From: Streptomyces ferrugineus
GTDB lineage: Bacteria > Actinomycetota > Actinomycetes > Streptomycetales > Streptomycetaceae
NCBI RefSeq assembly: GCF_015160855.1
Contig: NZ_CP063373.1
Coordinates: 9,213,001-9,277,000 of the forward strand
Reading direction: 5' to 3'
DNA length: 64,000 nt
Shown here: one piece after another, positions 26,909 to 36,128 of the stretch
Numbering within the stretch: position 1 is the stretch's first letter
How the letters are laid out: the number at the start of each line of letters is the position of its first letter
Program-made: the position numbers and the translations under genes
The notes under the pieces: generated by a model
Told to the model about the DNA's origin: nothing
Seen by the model: the letters and a program-made list of their open reading frames with translations, nothing else
Databases searched by the model: none

Positions 26909-27294
26909 GCGGTGGCCTCAGCCTTCTCGCCCTGCGCGGCCGTGAGGGCGTCGCGGTCGGAGCCGTCGGTGTCGGGGCCTTCGGCGGTGTCGCGGAGCTT
27001 GTCGATGTCAGAGGTGCCGCGGTTGCGGTGGACGGCGAGGACGATCGCCAGGCCGATGCCGATCTCGGCGGCGGCGATGGTGATGGTGAACAGGGTCAGG
27101 GCCTGGCCGGAGTGCAGGGTCTCCACGGCGGCCTTGCTGAGCCAGACGTCGAAGGCGACCAGGTTGAGGTTGACGGCGTTGAGCATCAGCTCGACCGACA
27201 TCAGGACCAGGATCGCGTTGCGGCGGGCGAGGACGCCGTACAGGCCGGTGCAGAAGAGGAGGGCGGAGAGTACGGCGGGATAGGCGAGATGCAT
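26905..27294 (-). CDS. nuoK: NADH-quinone oxidoreductase-like subunit K
   Basis: The 129-residue protein starts [20 protein letters not shown] and has three helices with [20 protein letters not shown] and the second-helix Glu in [20 protein letters not shown], both essential for proton transfer in known NuoK. It is about 30 residues longer than usual because of a charged cytoplasmic tail ending [12 protein letters not shown]. It abuts the nuoJ stop and overlaps nuoL. Confidence 0.94.
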   Translation of the reverse strand: MHLAYPAVLSALLFCTGLYGVLARRNAILVLMSVELMLNAVNLNLVAFDVWLSKAAVETLHSGQALTLFTITIAAAEIGIGLAIVLAVHRNRGTSDIDKLRDTAEGPDTDGSDRDALTAAQGEKAEATA

Positions 27295-27968
27295 CAGCGG
27301 GCGCCTTCCTGCTCGTCCGGACCGGTTCCCTGGACCGGCTCATTTCGCCCGATCGTGTGATTGCGGGAATCCGGGACGGATGGGGAACTGCCGGTCCCGG
27401 CTCGGGAGTTCACAGAGGGAGAACTCGACTCGGCCTTCGCCTTGCGGGACAGGACGATCGCGCCTACCAGGGCCGTGAGGAGGAGGACGGAGAGGGCCTC
27501 GAAGGGAAGGACCCAGTTCTGGAAGAGGCTCTCGCCGGTGGCCCTGGTGGAGCCGGCGGCGGGGCCGTCGAGGTCGATCCAGGTCGTGCGGAAGGCGTCG
27601 ACGACCACCCAGACCAGCGTGGCCGCGGCGGCGACGGCGACGGTGAGGGCGATCCAGCGGTTGCCGGAGTCGGCGTCCGGGGAGCGGCCGATGGGGGCCC
27701 TGGTGAGCATCAGACCGAACAGAAGGAGGACGACGACGGAGCCCACATAGATGAGGACCTGCACCCAGGCGATGAACTCGGCGGTGAGCAGGAGGTACTC
27801 CACGGCGAGGCCACCGAGCGCGACCACCAGCCACAGGGCGGCGTGCACCAGCTGCCGGGTGGTGACGGTGACCAGGGCGGCGCCGAAGGTGACCAGGCCG
27901 ACGAGGAGGAAGGCGATCTCGACGCCGGTCGGGGAGAGGAAGCCGTGGGTCTCGGCGGCAAGGCTCAC
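27294..27968 (-). CDS. nuoJ: NADH-quinone oxidoreductase-like subunit J
   Basis: The GTG at 27968 overlaps the nuoI stop (GTGA), giving 224 residues. Five hydrophobic helices are visible, with [20 protein letters not shown] and the flexible third helix [20 protein letters not shown] containing the conserved pi-bulge Gly/Tyr region. A Ser/Pro-rich soluble tail follows. NuoJ links proton channels to the quinone-reducing part of complex I. Confidence 0.93.
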   Translation of the reverse strand: MSLAAETHGFLSPTGVEIAFLLVGLVTFGAALVTVTTRQLVHAALWLVVALGGLAVEYLLLTAEFIAWVQVLIYVGSVVVLLLFGLMLTRAPIGRSPDADSGNRWIALTVAVAAAATLVWVVVDAFRTTWIDLDGPAAGSTRATGESLFQNWVLPFEALSVLLLTALVGAIVLSRKAKAESSSPSVNSRAGTGSSPSVPDSRNHTIGRNEPVQGTGPDEQEGAR

Positions 27969-28513
27969 GACTCTCCCTCCTGCGGTTCCTGCGCGGCGGC
28001 CAGCTTCTCGGCGGTCTTGCGGGCGGCGGCGATCTCCTTGGGCTCCTCCGCGCCGGGGTCCAGCGCGGGCGGGGCCGGGACGGTCCACATCCACTCGCGG
28101 AGTTTGTCGCGCTCGTGGGTGAGGTCGCGGATGTCGGTCTCGGCGTACTCGAACTCCGGAGACCAGAACAGGGCGTCGAAAGGACAGACCTCGATGCAGA
28201 TACCGCAGTACATGCACAGGGAGAAGTCGATGGCGAAGCGGTCGAGGACGTTGCGGCTGCGCTCGCGGCCGCCGGGGGTCACCGCCGGGACGGTCTCCTT
28301 GTGGGAGTCGATGTAGATGCACCAGTCCGGGCACTCGCGGGCGCAGAGCATGCAGACCGTGCAGTTCTCCTCGAACAGGCCGATCACGCCACGGGTGCGG
28401 GGCGGGAGGTCGGGCTGGGCGTCCGGGTACTGCGCGGTGACGGACCTCTTCGTCATCGTGCGGAGGGTGACGGCCAGGCCCTTGGCGAGGCCGGAGCCGG
28501 GGATGGGGGCCAT
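27965..28513 (-). CDS. nuoI: NADH-quinone oxidoreductase-like subunit I, two [4Fe-4S] ferredoxin
   Basis: The start at 28513 gives 182 residues. Both tetranuclear cluster motifs are intact: C51/C54/C57/C61 in [14 protein letters not shown] and C100/C103/C106/C110 in [14 protein letters not shown]. They should hold the clusters N6a and N6b that pass electrons to NuoB. In complexes lacking the NADH module this subunit is the usual docking point for reduced ferredoxin, which fits the absence of nuoE, F and G here. The Glu/Ala-rich C-terminus is longer than in E. coli. Confidence 0.95.
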   Translation of the reverse strand: MAPIPGSGLAKGLAVTLRTMTKRSVTAQYPDAQPDLPPRTRGVIGLFEENCTVCMLCARECPDWCIYIDSHKETVPAVTPGGRERSRNVLDRFAIDFSLCMYCGICIEVCPFDALFWSPEFEYAETDIRDLTHERDKLREWMWTVPAPPALDPGAEEPKEIAAARKTAEKLAAAQEPQEGES

Positions 28514-28515
28514 GG

Positions 28516-29484
28516 TTAGTTGATCACCACCTTGACGATGCCGGTGAGGGCGATCTGGGCGAGAGAGAGGGGGACAAGGCAGGTCCAGGAGAGCTTCTGG
28601 AGCTGGTCCTCGCGCAGGCGGGGGTAGGTGACGCGGAGCCAGATCACGATGAAGGCGAGGACGGCCGTCTTCAGCAGGGTCCAGACCCAGCCGAGGCCGT
28701 CGGCGCCCCAGGGGCCGTGCCAGCCGCCCAGGAAGAGGACGGTGGTCAGGCCGCACAGGACGATGATTCCGGCGTACTCGGCGAGGAGGAAGAGGGCGAA
28801 GCGAAGACCGGTGTACTCGGTGTAGGCGCCGAAGATGATCTCCGAGTCGGCGACGGGCATGTCGAAGGGCGGGCGCTGGAGTTCGGCGAGGCCGGCGACG
28901 AAGAAGACGATCGCGCCGACGATCTGCCAGGGCAGCCACCACCACTCGAAGGCGTCGAGGATGCCGGGGAGGGAGACGGTGCCGGCCGCCATCGCCACGG
29001 AGGCGGCGGCCAGCAGCATCGGGAGTTCGTAGGCGAGAAGCTGGGCGGCGGTACGCAGTCCGCCGAGGAGGGAGAACTTGTTGGCGGAGGCCCAGCCGGC
29101 CATGAGCGAGCCGAGGACGCCGACGCCCATCACGGCGAGTACGAAGAAGATGCCGGCGTCGATGACCGCGCCGACCGCGCCTTCGCTCGGGCCGATGGGG
29201 ATGGCGAGCAGGACGAGCAGGTAAGGGAGGAGGGCGACGGCCGGGGCGAGCTGGAAGATACGGCGGTCCGCGCCTGCCGGGACGACATCCTCCTTCTGCG
29301 CGAACTTCACGCCGTCGGCGACGAGCTGGGCCCAGCCGTGGAAGCCACCGGCGTACATCGGGCCGACGCGGCCCTGCATGTGCGCCATCACCTTGTGCTC
29401 GGTCTGACCGATGATCAGAGGGAAGGTGAGGAAGACGACGAAGACGATCAGGAGTCGCAGGGTGACGTCAAGCGCGTCGTTCAC
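28516..29484 (-). CDS. nuoH: NADH-quinone oxidoreductase-like subunit H
   Basis: The 322-residue protein has about eight helices and the NuoH features [29 protein letters not shown] and [20 protein letters not shown]. The last motif forms part of the quinone chamber; canonical NuoH has PEAE where this has PVAD, so one acidic residue is lost and one shortened to Asp. The start overlaps the nuoC stop by 4 bases. The subunit joins the membrane arm to the peripheral arm. Confidence 0.94.
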   Translation of the reverse strand: MNDALDVTLRLLIVFVVFLTFPLIIGQTEHKVMAHMQGRVGPMYAGGFHGWAQLVADGVKFAQKEDVVPAGADRRIFQLAPAVALLPYLLVLLAIPIGPSEGAVGAVIDAGIFFVLAVMGVGVLGSLMAGWASANKFSLLGGLRTAAQLLAYELPMLLAAASVAMAAGTVSLPGILDAFEWWWLPWQIVGAIVFFVAGLAELQRPPFDMPVADSEIIFGAYTEYTGLRFALFLLAEYAGIIVLCGLTTVLFLGGWHGPWGADGLGWVWTLLKTAVLAFIVIWLRVTYPRLREDQLQKLSWTCLVPLSLAQIALTGIVKVVIN

Positions 29485-31517
29485 TGCGGGCCTCCTGCGG
29501 GGTCAGTGCGGTCGTCGTCGGATTCCGGGGACTGGTCGGGGATGACGCCCGGGCCGGCATTCGGCTCGGGGTCTGTGACGGCCGCGTCGCCGGGGGCGGG
29601 TTGCTCGGGTGTCGGGTCGGGGTGCGGGCCGGATTGCTCGGGTGCCGGCTCGGGGTGCGGGTCGGGCTCGGCGCGGCGCTCGGCGTCCGGTTCGGCCGCG
29701 GCGTCCGGCGCCGGCTCGGCGTCCGGCCGCGGCTCGGCTCGGTGCTCGGGTGCCGGCTCGGCTCGGCGCTCCGGTTCCGGCTCGGCTCGTGGCTTCGGTT
29801 CCGGCTCGTCGAAGGCCGGGCGGGCGTGGTGCCACGGGGCGTCCGGGCTGCGGGGAGCTGTGGAGGGCTTCGGGGTGGCCGACGGGGCGGCGGAGGCCGG
29901 GGGCGTTGTGGCTTCGTCGCCCGTGGCGGCCGACGGGGCGTCGTTGCCTGCAGCCGTGCCGGACGCCTCCGCGTCGGAAGCCTCCGTGCCGGACGGGGCT
30001 GTCCCAGGCGCCGTTGTGTCGGTCGGGGCTGTCCCAGGCGCCGCTGTGCCGGGCGCGGCCGTGCCGGATGCCACGCTGTCCGATGCCTCCGGCGCCGAGG
30101 CAGCTGTATCGCCGGCGGCCGTTTCTGGAGTGGCGGCCCTCTGGCTCGCCGAGCCCTCCGATGTGCTGCGGGATCGGCGGGGGCCGGTCGGGGTGGTGTC
30201 CGGTGCCGGGCGTTGCGATGCCGAGCCTTCGCTCGCGCTGCGCGCGCGGCGGGTGGGCGGGGTGCTGGGCGCGGGCGTCTCCTGCCCGTCGCCCTCGCCG
30301 TCGTTGGTCGTGTCGGCCGGGGCCTCCGCTCGCTGGCTCGCCGAGCCCTCGCTCGCGCTGCGCGCGCGGCGTGGCCCCGTCGGCCTGCCGGATACGGCCG
30401 GCGATGTGCCGGTGCCTGCCGGCGCGGTGCCCGTTTCCGGCGAGGTCTCGGCGGCAGCGGCGGTCTCGTCGGCCGCTGCCGAGGCCTCCGCCCCGGAAGC
30501 CGCCTGCTGCTGACTGACCGACCCCTCCGCCGCCGTACGGGCACGCCGTACCGCATCCGCCGCAGGAGCCCCACCGGCCGAAGCCTCCGTCTGACTGGCC
30601 GAACCCTCGGCGGCCGAACGAGCACGGCCCGGGGCACCGCCCGCCGCCGCTGCACCGCCCGTCGAAGCCTCCGCCTGGCTCGCCGAACCCTCGGCAGCAG
30701 TACGCGCGCGACGCGGCGCACCACCCGCTGCCGGAGTCCCGCCCGCCGCAGCCCCGGTCTGGCTCGCCGAACCCTCGGCGGCCGAACGAGCGCGGCCCGG
30801 GGCACCGCCCGTCGAAGCCTCCGTCTGGCTGGCCGAACCCTCGGCAGCCGTGCGCGCACGCCGCACCGGGCGTTCTCCCGCTGCGCGTGCCGGGCGCTCC
30901 CCGGCTGTGCGTCCCGTGCCTCGGGCCGGGCGGGCCGGGGCAGGGGGGAGTTGGCCCTTCAGGGGGCCCCATTCGTTCGGGTCGGGTACGCCGGGTGGGA
31001 GCATCTGGCGGCGCTTGGGGCCGCCGTGTTCGGATTCGCCGGGTTCCTTGGCACCGGGCCAGGCCTTGGCCACGCGGGCGGCGAGGACGAAGTCCTTGCG
31101 CAGGGGGTGGCCCTCGAAGTTGTCCGGGAGGAGCAGGTGGTCCAGGGCCGGGTGGTCGGCGAACATCACGCCGAACATCTCGTGCGTCTCGCGCTCGTGC
31201 CAGGCCGCGCCCGCGTAGACGCCGACGGCCGAGGGCAGCGTCGGTGCCTCGTGCGGGACCGTCGTACGGACCAGCAGGCGCCGTACCGGTGACAGGGCGG
31301 CGACGTGGGCCGCGATGCGGAAGCCCGTGCCCGGTTCGTCGACCGCGCTCAGCCAGTCGAAGTAGGTGCAGCCCAGCTCGTCACGGGCGGCCTGCAGCGC
31401 CGCGATCCAGGAGGTCGGGGGTACGTCGACGGTGAGGACGTCGTAGGACTCCTCGGCCGTGGCCTCCGGGCCGAAGAGGTCCTCGACGGGGGCGGGCAGC
31501 CAGCCGGTCGTCGTCAT
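29481..31517 (-). CDS. nuoC: NADH-quinone oxidoreductase-like subunit C with a repeat-rich C-terminal extension
   Basis: The ATG at 31517 ([17 protein letters not shown]) gives 678 residues. Residues 1-150 are a normal NuoC domain, with [12 protein letters not shown] (106-117) and [16 protein letters not shown] (130-145). The remaining 480 residues have no NuoD similarity. They contain eight copies of R-R/G-A/S-R-S/T-x-A/S-E-G-S-A/V-S-Q at about 219, 241, 269, 297, 324, 383, 423 and 447, then an Ala/Thr/Pro stretch and a Pro/Glu/Arg-rich acidic end. The frame is open and ends in a 4-base overlap with nuoH, so it is not a sequencing join. The tail is probably disordered. Confidence 0.9.
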   Translation of the reverse strand: MTTTGWLPAPVEDLFGPEATAEESYDVLTVDVPPTSWIAALQAARDELGCTYFDWLSAVDEPGTGFRIAAHVAALSPVRRLLVRTTVPHEAPTLPSAVGVYAGAAWHERETHEMFGVMFADHPALDHLLLPDNFEGHPLRKDFVLAARVAKAWPGAKEPGESEHGGPKRRQMLPPGVPDPNEWGPLKGQLPPAPARPARGTGRTAGERPARAAGERPVRRARTAAEGSASQTEASTGGAPGRARSAAEGSASQTGAAAGGTPAAGGAPRRARTAAEGSASQAEASTGGAAAAGGAPGRARSAAEGSASQTEASAGGAPAADAVRRARTAAEGSVSQQQAASGAEASAAADETAAAAETSPETGTAPAGTGTSPAVSGRPTGPRRARSASEGSASQRAEAPADTTNDGEGDGQETPAPSTPPTRRARSASEGSASQRPAPDTTPTGPRRSRSTSEGSASQRAATPETAAGDTAASAPEASDSVASGTAAPGTAAPGTAPTDTTAPGTAPSGTEASDAEASGTAAGNDAPSAATGDEATTPPASAAPSATPKPSTAPRSPDAPWHHARPAFDEPEPKPRAEPEPERRAEPAPEHRAEPRPDAEPAPDAAAEPDAERRAEPDPHPEPAPEQSGPHPDPTPEQPAPGDAAVTDPEPNAGPGVIPDQSPESDDDRTDPAGGPQ
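30141..30863. repeat. Degenerate tandem repeats inside nuoC
   Basis: Eight related units of about 40 bases are spaced 66-177 bases apart. The least diverged copies contain the palindrome GGCTCG-C-CGAGCC (30143-30155 and 30335-30347) followed by a GC-rich run; other copies differ by single bases, as in GGCTCGCCGAACC. Three central intervals are close to 83 bases, which suggests growth by unit duplication. Confidence 0.85.
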
Positions 31518-32161
31518 CGGTCGGCCTCCCCGGTATCGGTACCGGTACCGGTACCCCGAGCACCGCCGGCCTCCGGCGCCCGGACCAGGCCGCTCTGCAG
31601 TGCCGCCGTGGACGGCCGTGTCGTGGCCGTGCCGTAGCGCTCGCCCAGGGACTCCCGCGCGATCTTCTCCTGGAGCTTCAGGATTCCCTGGAGCAGGGCC
31701 TCGGGGCGCGGCGGGCAGCCGGGGACGTAGACGTCGACCGGGATGATCTGGTCGACGCCCTTGGTGACGGAGTAGGAGTCCCAGTAGGGGCCGCCGCAGT
31801 TGGAGCACGCGCCGAAGGAGATGACGTACTTCGGCTCGGGCATCTGCTCGTACAGGCGCTTCACGGCGGGGGCCATCTTGTCCGTCACTGTGCCCGAGAC
31901 CACCATCAGGTCGGCCTGGCGGGGGCCCGGCGCGAAGGGGATCACGCCGAGGCGGATGAAGTCGTGGCGGGCCATCGACGCGGCGATGAACTCGATCGCG
32001 CAGCAGGCGAGGCCGAAGTTGAAGACCCAGAGGGAGTAGCGCCGGCCCCAGTTGAGGATCACCTTCATGGGCTCGGGCGCGAGGCGGGCCAGCGCGCCCA
32101 GCCGCTTCGGCTCCGGCAGCAGAACCGGCTGCTGCCCCTCGGTGTCTGGCGTCACGTCCAT
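31514..32161 (-). CDS. nuoB: NADH-quinone oxidoreductase-like subunit B
   Basis: The 215-residue protein keeps all ligands for the terminal cluster N2: C53/C54 in [10 protein letters not shown]119 in GACSNCGG and C149 in [11 protein letters not shown]. It would deliver electrons to quinone at the NuoB/NuoD/NuoH interface, although no nuoD is present in this operon. A Gly/Thr-rich tail (GTGTGTDTG) follows the conserved part. It overlaps nuoA by 10 bases and nuoC by 4. Confidence 0.96.
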   Translation of the reverse strand: MDVTPDTEGQQPVLLPEPKRLGALARLAPEPMKVILNWGRRYSLWVFNFGLACCAIEFIAASMARHDFIRLGVIPFAPGPRQADLMVVSGTVTDKMAPAVKRLYEQMPEPKYVISFGACSNCGGPYWDSYSVTKGVDQIIPVDVYVPGCPPRPEALLQGILKLQEKIARESLGERYGTATTRPSTAALQSGLVRAPEAGGARGTGTGTDTGEADR

Positions 32162-32574
32162 GCCAGAACGCCCTTCTTGTATGCGTAGAGCAGGCCGACG
32201 GCCAGGAAGCCGAGGAAGACGAACATCTCGACGAGTGTGGTCGCGCCGTAGCCGGGGGCGGCGAAGATCGTCGCCCAGGGGAACAGGAAGATCGAGTCGA
32301 TGGCGAAGATCACGTACAGGAAGGCGTAGACGTAGTAGCGGACCTGGGTGTGGGCCCAGCCCTCACCGACGGGGTCGACTCCGCACTCGTACGTCATGAG
32401 CTTCTCGGGCGTGGGAACGACGGGGCGCAGCAGTCGGCCCGCCCCGAAGGCGACGGCGACGAACAGCATGCCGATAACGGCGAGCAGCCCGACGACCGAG
32501 TAGGACTGGAAGTAGTCCGCCGAGACGACGACGTTGTGCACATCCGCCGCGACGACGACGGTCTGTTCCGACAC
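32152..32574 (-). CDS. nuoA: NADH-quinone oxidoreductase-like subunit A
   Basis: The GTG at 32574 ([20 protein letters not shown]) follows a GAGGGACG ribosome site; 140 residues result. It has three helices and the NuoA signature [20 protein letters not shown] with the conserved Cys in the loop over the quinone chamber, then [20 protein letters not shown]. It is the first gene of the operon and is divergent from the histidine-kinase gene at 32866. Confidence 0.95.
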   Translation of the reverse strand: MSEQTVVVAADVHNVVVSADYFQSYSVVGLLAVIGMLFVAVAFGAGRLLRPVVPTPEKLMTYECGVDPVGEGWAHTQVRYYVYAFLYVIFAIDSIFLFPWATIFAAPGYGATTLVEMFVFLGFLAVGLLYAYKKGVLAWT

Positions 32575-32689
32575 GTCCGTCCCTCGCTCCCTGACCTCGT
32601 GACCGATGCCCCAGGAACAGGCCCTGGGACCAGTGTCCTGCGATATGTGAACTCGTGAACACCGCTGTTCGACGATCTGTACGCACGGG

Positions 32690-32717
32690 AGTCTAGGCCC
32701 TGCTAAAGACACCGTAA
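32690..32717 (-). promoter_or_regulatory. Candidate promoter of the nuoA operon
   Basis: On the minus strand, TTACGG is followed after 16 bases by TAGACT, which fits the TAnnnT -10 of the main Streptomyces sigma factor. The start would lie about 110 bases before the nuoA GTG. The -35 match is only partial. Confidence 0.35.
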
Positions 32718-32865
32718 GCAGCCCGTCACGCGTTGAGATCTCGTCGAGATGCTCAAGGGACACACCGAGGCGTCGCCCGGTCGGGCGCGGGGTGGGGTTT
32801 TCCCCCGGAGAGCGCGGCGGTCCGCTCCATGGCGCGGCGGCGCACCGCGCGGCACGCTAGCCCAT

Positions 32866-34095
32866 ATGACCGAACGCCCCAGCCCTTCGCGGGACGCCTC
32901 CCGGCGGCCCGACGGCGAGAAAGCGCCGCTCGACGGCCGGCAAGCGCCGCTGCCGCCCGCCCGATTCGCCTACGACCGGCACACCTGGAAGGAGATCGCG
33001 CACCTCCTGGCGAACCTTCCGCTGTGCCTGCTCGGCTTCACCTACGTCGCGGTGGTGCTGTTCACCGGCGCGATGCTGACGCTGACGGTGATCGGGTTCC
33101 CGCTGCTCGCGGCCGGCCTGATGGGCGCGCGGCAGCTGGGCAAGCTGGAGCGGGCACGCGCGCGTGCGCTGCTGGGCGTGGAGGTGGCCGAGCCGAGTCC
33201 GCTGCCGTTGCGCGGCGGCAGGGACGGCTTCTTCCCGCAGCTGTGGCAGGCGCTGAAGGACCCGGTCGGCTGGCGCACGATCCTGTACGACTTCATCCGG
33301 CTGCCCTGGGGCATCCTCACCTTCGTCATCGCGCTGACCTCGTTGTTCGTGCTGTGGCCGGTGCTGCCGTTCATCGCGCGGGGCCTGGCGAACGCGGACC
33401 GGGCGATGGTGCGCGGCCTGCTGTCGCCCTCCGACGAGCTGGAGCGCCGGATCGCCGAGCTGGAGACGGACCGGGGGGTCGTCGTGGACACGGCGGCCGC
33501 CGATCTGCGGCGCATCGAACGCGATCTGCACGACGGCGCGCAGGCCCGGCTGGTCAACCTCGCCATGGGGCTGGGCCTGGCCAAGGAGAAGCTCCTGGAG
33601 GACCCCGACTCGGCCGCCTCGATGGTCGAGGAGGCGCACGGCGAGGTGAAGCTGGCGCTTCAGGAGCTGCGCGATCTGGCGCGCGGCATCCATCCGGCCG
33701 TACTGACGGACCGAGGCCTGGACGCCGCCCTGTCGGCGGTGGCCTCGCGCTGCACGGTGCCGGTGAAGGTGACGGTCGACCTGGTGTCCAGGCCGGTCCA
33801 GGCCATCGAGGGCATCGCCTACTTCACCGTCTCCGAGCTGCTGCAGAACGTCAGCAAGCACAGCGGGGCGAAGTCGGCGTCAGTGGACGTGTGGCGGGCG
33901 GACGACCGGCTGCTCATCCAGGTGTGGGACGACGGCCGCGGGGGTGCGCGCCTGGACGGCGGTACGGGCATGCGTGGGCTCGCCGACCGGCTGGAGGCCG
34001 TGGACGGGCTGTTCGTCATCGAGTCACCGCACGGCGGCCCCACGACCGTGACGGCCGAGCTGCCCTGGCGGGACCGCACGCTCGAGCGGGGGTAG
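32866..34095 (+). CDS. Sensor histidine kinase 1 (HisKA_3/NarX-like)
   Basis: The ATG at 32866 (MTERPSPSRDASRRPDGEKA) gives 409 residues; no good ribosome site is seen, so leaderless translation is possible. Two pairs of hydrophobic helices (about 50-85 and 138-172) form a membrane sensor with no large outside loop. The dimerisation box holds the phospho-acceptor His222 in RRIERDLHDGAQARLV. The ATPase has an N box SELLQNVSKHS and G boxes WDDGRGG and GTGMRGLADR. It should phosphorylate the response regulator at 36129. A close paralogue follows on the same strand. Confidence 0.92.
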   Translation: MTERPSPSRDASRRPDGEKAPLDGRQAPLPPARFAYDRHTWKEIAHLLANLPLCLLGFTYVAVVLFTGAMLTLTVIGFPLLAAGLMGARQLGKLERARARALLGVEVAEPSPLPLRGGRDGFFPQLWQALKDPVGWRTILYDFIRLPWGILTFVIALTSLFVLWPVLPFIARGLANADRAMVRGLLSPSDELERRIAELETDRGVVVDTAAADLRRIERDLHDGAQARLVNLAMGLGLAKEKLLEDPDSAASMVEEAHGEVKLALQELRDLARGIHPAVLTDRGLDAALSAVASRCTVPVKVTVDLVSRPVQAIEGIAYFTVSELLQNVSKHSGAKSASVDVWRADDRLLIQVWDDGRGGARLDGGTGMRGLADRLEAVDGLFVIESPHGGPTTVTAELPWRDRTLERG

Positions 34096-34096
34096 C

Positions 34097-34146
34097 GCCC
34101 GGCCAGGGGTGGGCCCGGGCAGAGGTAGGGCCCGGGCAGGGGTAGG
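34097..34146. repeat. Three 16-17 base direct repeats between the kinase genes
   Basis: Units related to GCCCGGGCAGGGGTAGG are repeated at 34097, 34113 and 34130, directly after the first kinase stop. The role is unknown. Confidence 0.7.
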
Positions 34147-34269
34147 GAAAACCCCCCGTTCAAGACGCCGACGGCCTCCATGTTCCCCGGACCTGCGCTG
34201 CAGCAGGGTGGAGATACGACGGCACAGCCCCCGGCGGGGCTGACGGGACGAGGAGAACGGACGACGCCG

Positions 34270-35634
34270 ATGGCCACGGATTACGGACAGGGCTACGGGC
34301 AGGGGCTCGACTTCCCAGAGCGCGGCCTTCCCGAGCAGCGCGGCGAGCGACGGCACCGGCTGCCGGCCGGGCTGCGGGCGCCGTTCGAGGCACGTAGCTG
34401 GCGCGAGTTCGGGTACGTGCTCCTGAGCTTCCCGATCAGCCTCGTGCTGTTCGTGTACGCCATCACGATGGTGTCGCTGGGCGCCGGCCTGCTGGTGACG
34501 TTCCTCGGCATCCCGGTGCTGGCGGCGGCCCTGGCCGGCTGCCGGGGCTTCGGGGCGCTGGAGCGGGCACGCGCGCGTGCGCTGCTGAAGCTGGAGGTGG
34601 CCGAGCCGGAGCCGCTGCGGATACGCCGGGGCGGCTTCATGGGGTGGATGGGCGCCGTACTGAAGAGCGGCACCTCGTGGCGGGCCCTGCTGTACGCGGT
34701 GCTGCACTTCCCGTGGGCGGTGTTCTCCTTCGTCGTCGCCCTGAACGTGTGGGCCTACGGCTGGGCGCTGCTGACGTACCCGCTGTGGTTCTGGGTCTTC
34801 CCGATGTGGGCCGGTCAGGACGGCCTCCAGGTCTTCGGCGACGAGACCCACAGCATCTACCTCGACAACCCCTTCGAGATCACGGTGACCGCCCTGGTGG
34901 GCCTGCTGTTCACGCTGGCCACGCCGTGGATCGTGCGGGCGCTGACCATGGTGGACCGGCTGCTGGTGCACGGCCTGCTCGGGCCGACGCGGCTGGCCAC
35001 GCGCGTGGTGGAGCTGGAGTCCGACCGCGGTGTCGTGGTCGATACGGCCGCTGCCGATCTGCGGCGCATCGAGCGCGACCTGCACGACGGTGCCCAGGCC
35101 CGGCTGGTGGCCCTGGCCATGGATCTGGGCCTGGCCAAGGAGAAGCTGGCGGAGGATCCGCAGGCCGCCGCGCGCATGGTGGACGAGGCGCACGGCGAGG
35201 TGAAGACGGCGCTTCAGGAGCTGCGCGATCTGGCGCGCGGCATCCATCCGGCGGTCCTGACCGACCGCGGTCTGGACGCGGCGCTGTCGGCCGTGGCCTC
35301 GCGGTGCACGGTGCCGGTGGAGGTCCAGGTCGACCTGGAGGAGCGGCCGGTGCCGGCGATCGAGGGGATCGCGTACTTCACGGTGTCGGAGCTGCTGCAG
35401 AACATCAGCAAGCACTCGCGGGCCACCTGGGCGGCCGTGGACGTGTGGCGGGTGGAGAACCGGCTGATGCTGCAGGTCGTGGACAACGGGATCGGCGGTG
35501 CGGACACCTCCGCCGGTTCGGGGCTCGCGGGGCTGGCCGGGCGACTGGACGCGGTGGACGGGATTCTGGTGGTGGACTCGCCGGTCGGAGGGCCGACGCG
35601 GGTGACGGCGGAGCTGCCCTGGCGGACCGTGTAG
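34270..35634 (+). CDS. Sensor histidine kinase 2, paralogue of the preceding kinase
   Basis: The ATG at 34270 (MATDYGQGYGQGLDFPERGL) gives 454 residues. Architecture and sequence match kinase 1: ERARARALLKLEVAEPEPL after the first helix pair, phospho-acceptor His272 in RRIERDLHDGAQARLV, then SELLQNISKHS and VVDNGIGG. The main difference is a longer second membrane region (about 140-230) with an extra segment, GQDGLQVFGDETHSIYLDN. The kinase cores are nearly identical while the sensor parts differ, as expected for two inputs feeding one regulator. Confidence 0.92.
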   Translation: MATDYGQGYGQGLDFPERGLPEQRGERRHRLPAGLRAPFEARSWREFGYVLLSFPISLVLFVYAITMVSLGAGLLVTFLGIPVLAAALAGCRGFGALERARARALLKLEVAEPEPLRIRRGGFMGWMGAVLKSGTSWRALLYAVLHFPWAVFSFVVALNVWAYGWALLTYPLWFWVFPMWAGQDGLQVFGDETHSIYLDNPFEITVTALVGLLFTLATPWIVRALTMVDRLLVHGLLGPTRLATRVVELESDRGVVVDTAAADLRRIERDLHDGAQARLVALAMDLGLAKEKLAEDPQAAARMVDEAHGEVKTALQELRDLARGIHPAVLTDRGLDAALSAVASRCTVPVEVQVDLEERPVPAIEGIAYFTVSELLQNISKHSRATWAAVDVWRVENRLMLQVVDNGIGGADTSAGSGLAGLAGRLDAVDGILVVDSPVGGPTRVTAELPWRTV

Positions 35635-35676
35635 TTCGGGTAGTTCGGGCGGGCCGTTCGGCCCACCGAGGGTGGG

Positions 35677-35705
35677 ATCCGGCTCCGGTTGGTCCGGAGC
35701 CGGAT
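35677..35705 (+). terminator. Terminator after sensor kinase 2
   Basis: Perfect 12-bp stem ATCCGGCTCCGG/CCGGAGCCGGAT with loop TTGGT, 42 bases past the kinase stop. Confidence 0.8.
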
Positions 35706-35935
35706 TGCCGTCTGCCGGTTTCCACCCGCCGGTTTGCCGTCTGCCGGTTTCCGCCCGCGGGTTTCCGCCCATCGGTTTCCATGTGCCGACTCCCACCTGC
35801 CGGATCCTGCATACCGAACCATGCCGGGGCCGTGCCGGGGCCGTGCCGGATCCCGGGTGCCGAACTGTTTGTCGAATCCGTCTGTCGAATCCGTCTCGAA
35901 TTGCTGATTGCTGAATTGCCGAATCCGCTTGTGCG
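35706..35935. repeat. Non-coding stretch of short degenerate direct repeats
   Basis: Between kinase 2 and the regulator gene, 494 bases carry no gene. After the terminator lie imperfect repeats of GCCGTCTGCCGGTTTCC and CCGCCGGTTT types, then two GCCGGGGCCGT units, two GTCGAATCCGTCT units, and ATTGCTGA repeats. Base composition falls toward the end, unlike coding DNA here. From 35936 to 36128 nothing is recognised beyond the likely regulator promoter. Confidence 0.6.
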
Positions 35936-36128
35936 CAAGCACTCCCTGAGCGCTTCACGACCATGCGCCCCTAAAGTCGCCCCTTCGTCCCCACACGATC
36001 CGAACCGGATCCGGCAGGTTATCCACAGGCCCGGTGCGGAAGAGCCGATCGCGAGATACTGAGATCGCGAGGGACGACAGGGCCGGGGGACGCTCGGCCG
36101 AATGCCAAGGCTCGGGGGGCCGAGGATC

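Noticed and set aside
30141..30863. Regular repeats considered as a CRISPR array
   Set aside because: Units are degenerate, unequal in spacing and lie within one open frame with no unique spacers and no cas genes nearby.
32640..32662. TGTGAAC sequences upstream of nuoA resembling a Rex redox operator
   Set aside because: The two halves are direct repeats (TGTGAAC and GTGAAC), not the inverted TGTGAA/TTCACA that Rex needs, so redox control by Rex cannot be claimed from this site.
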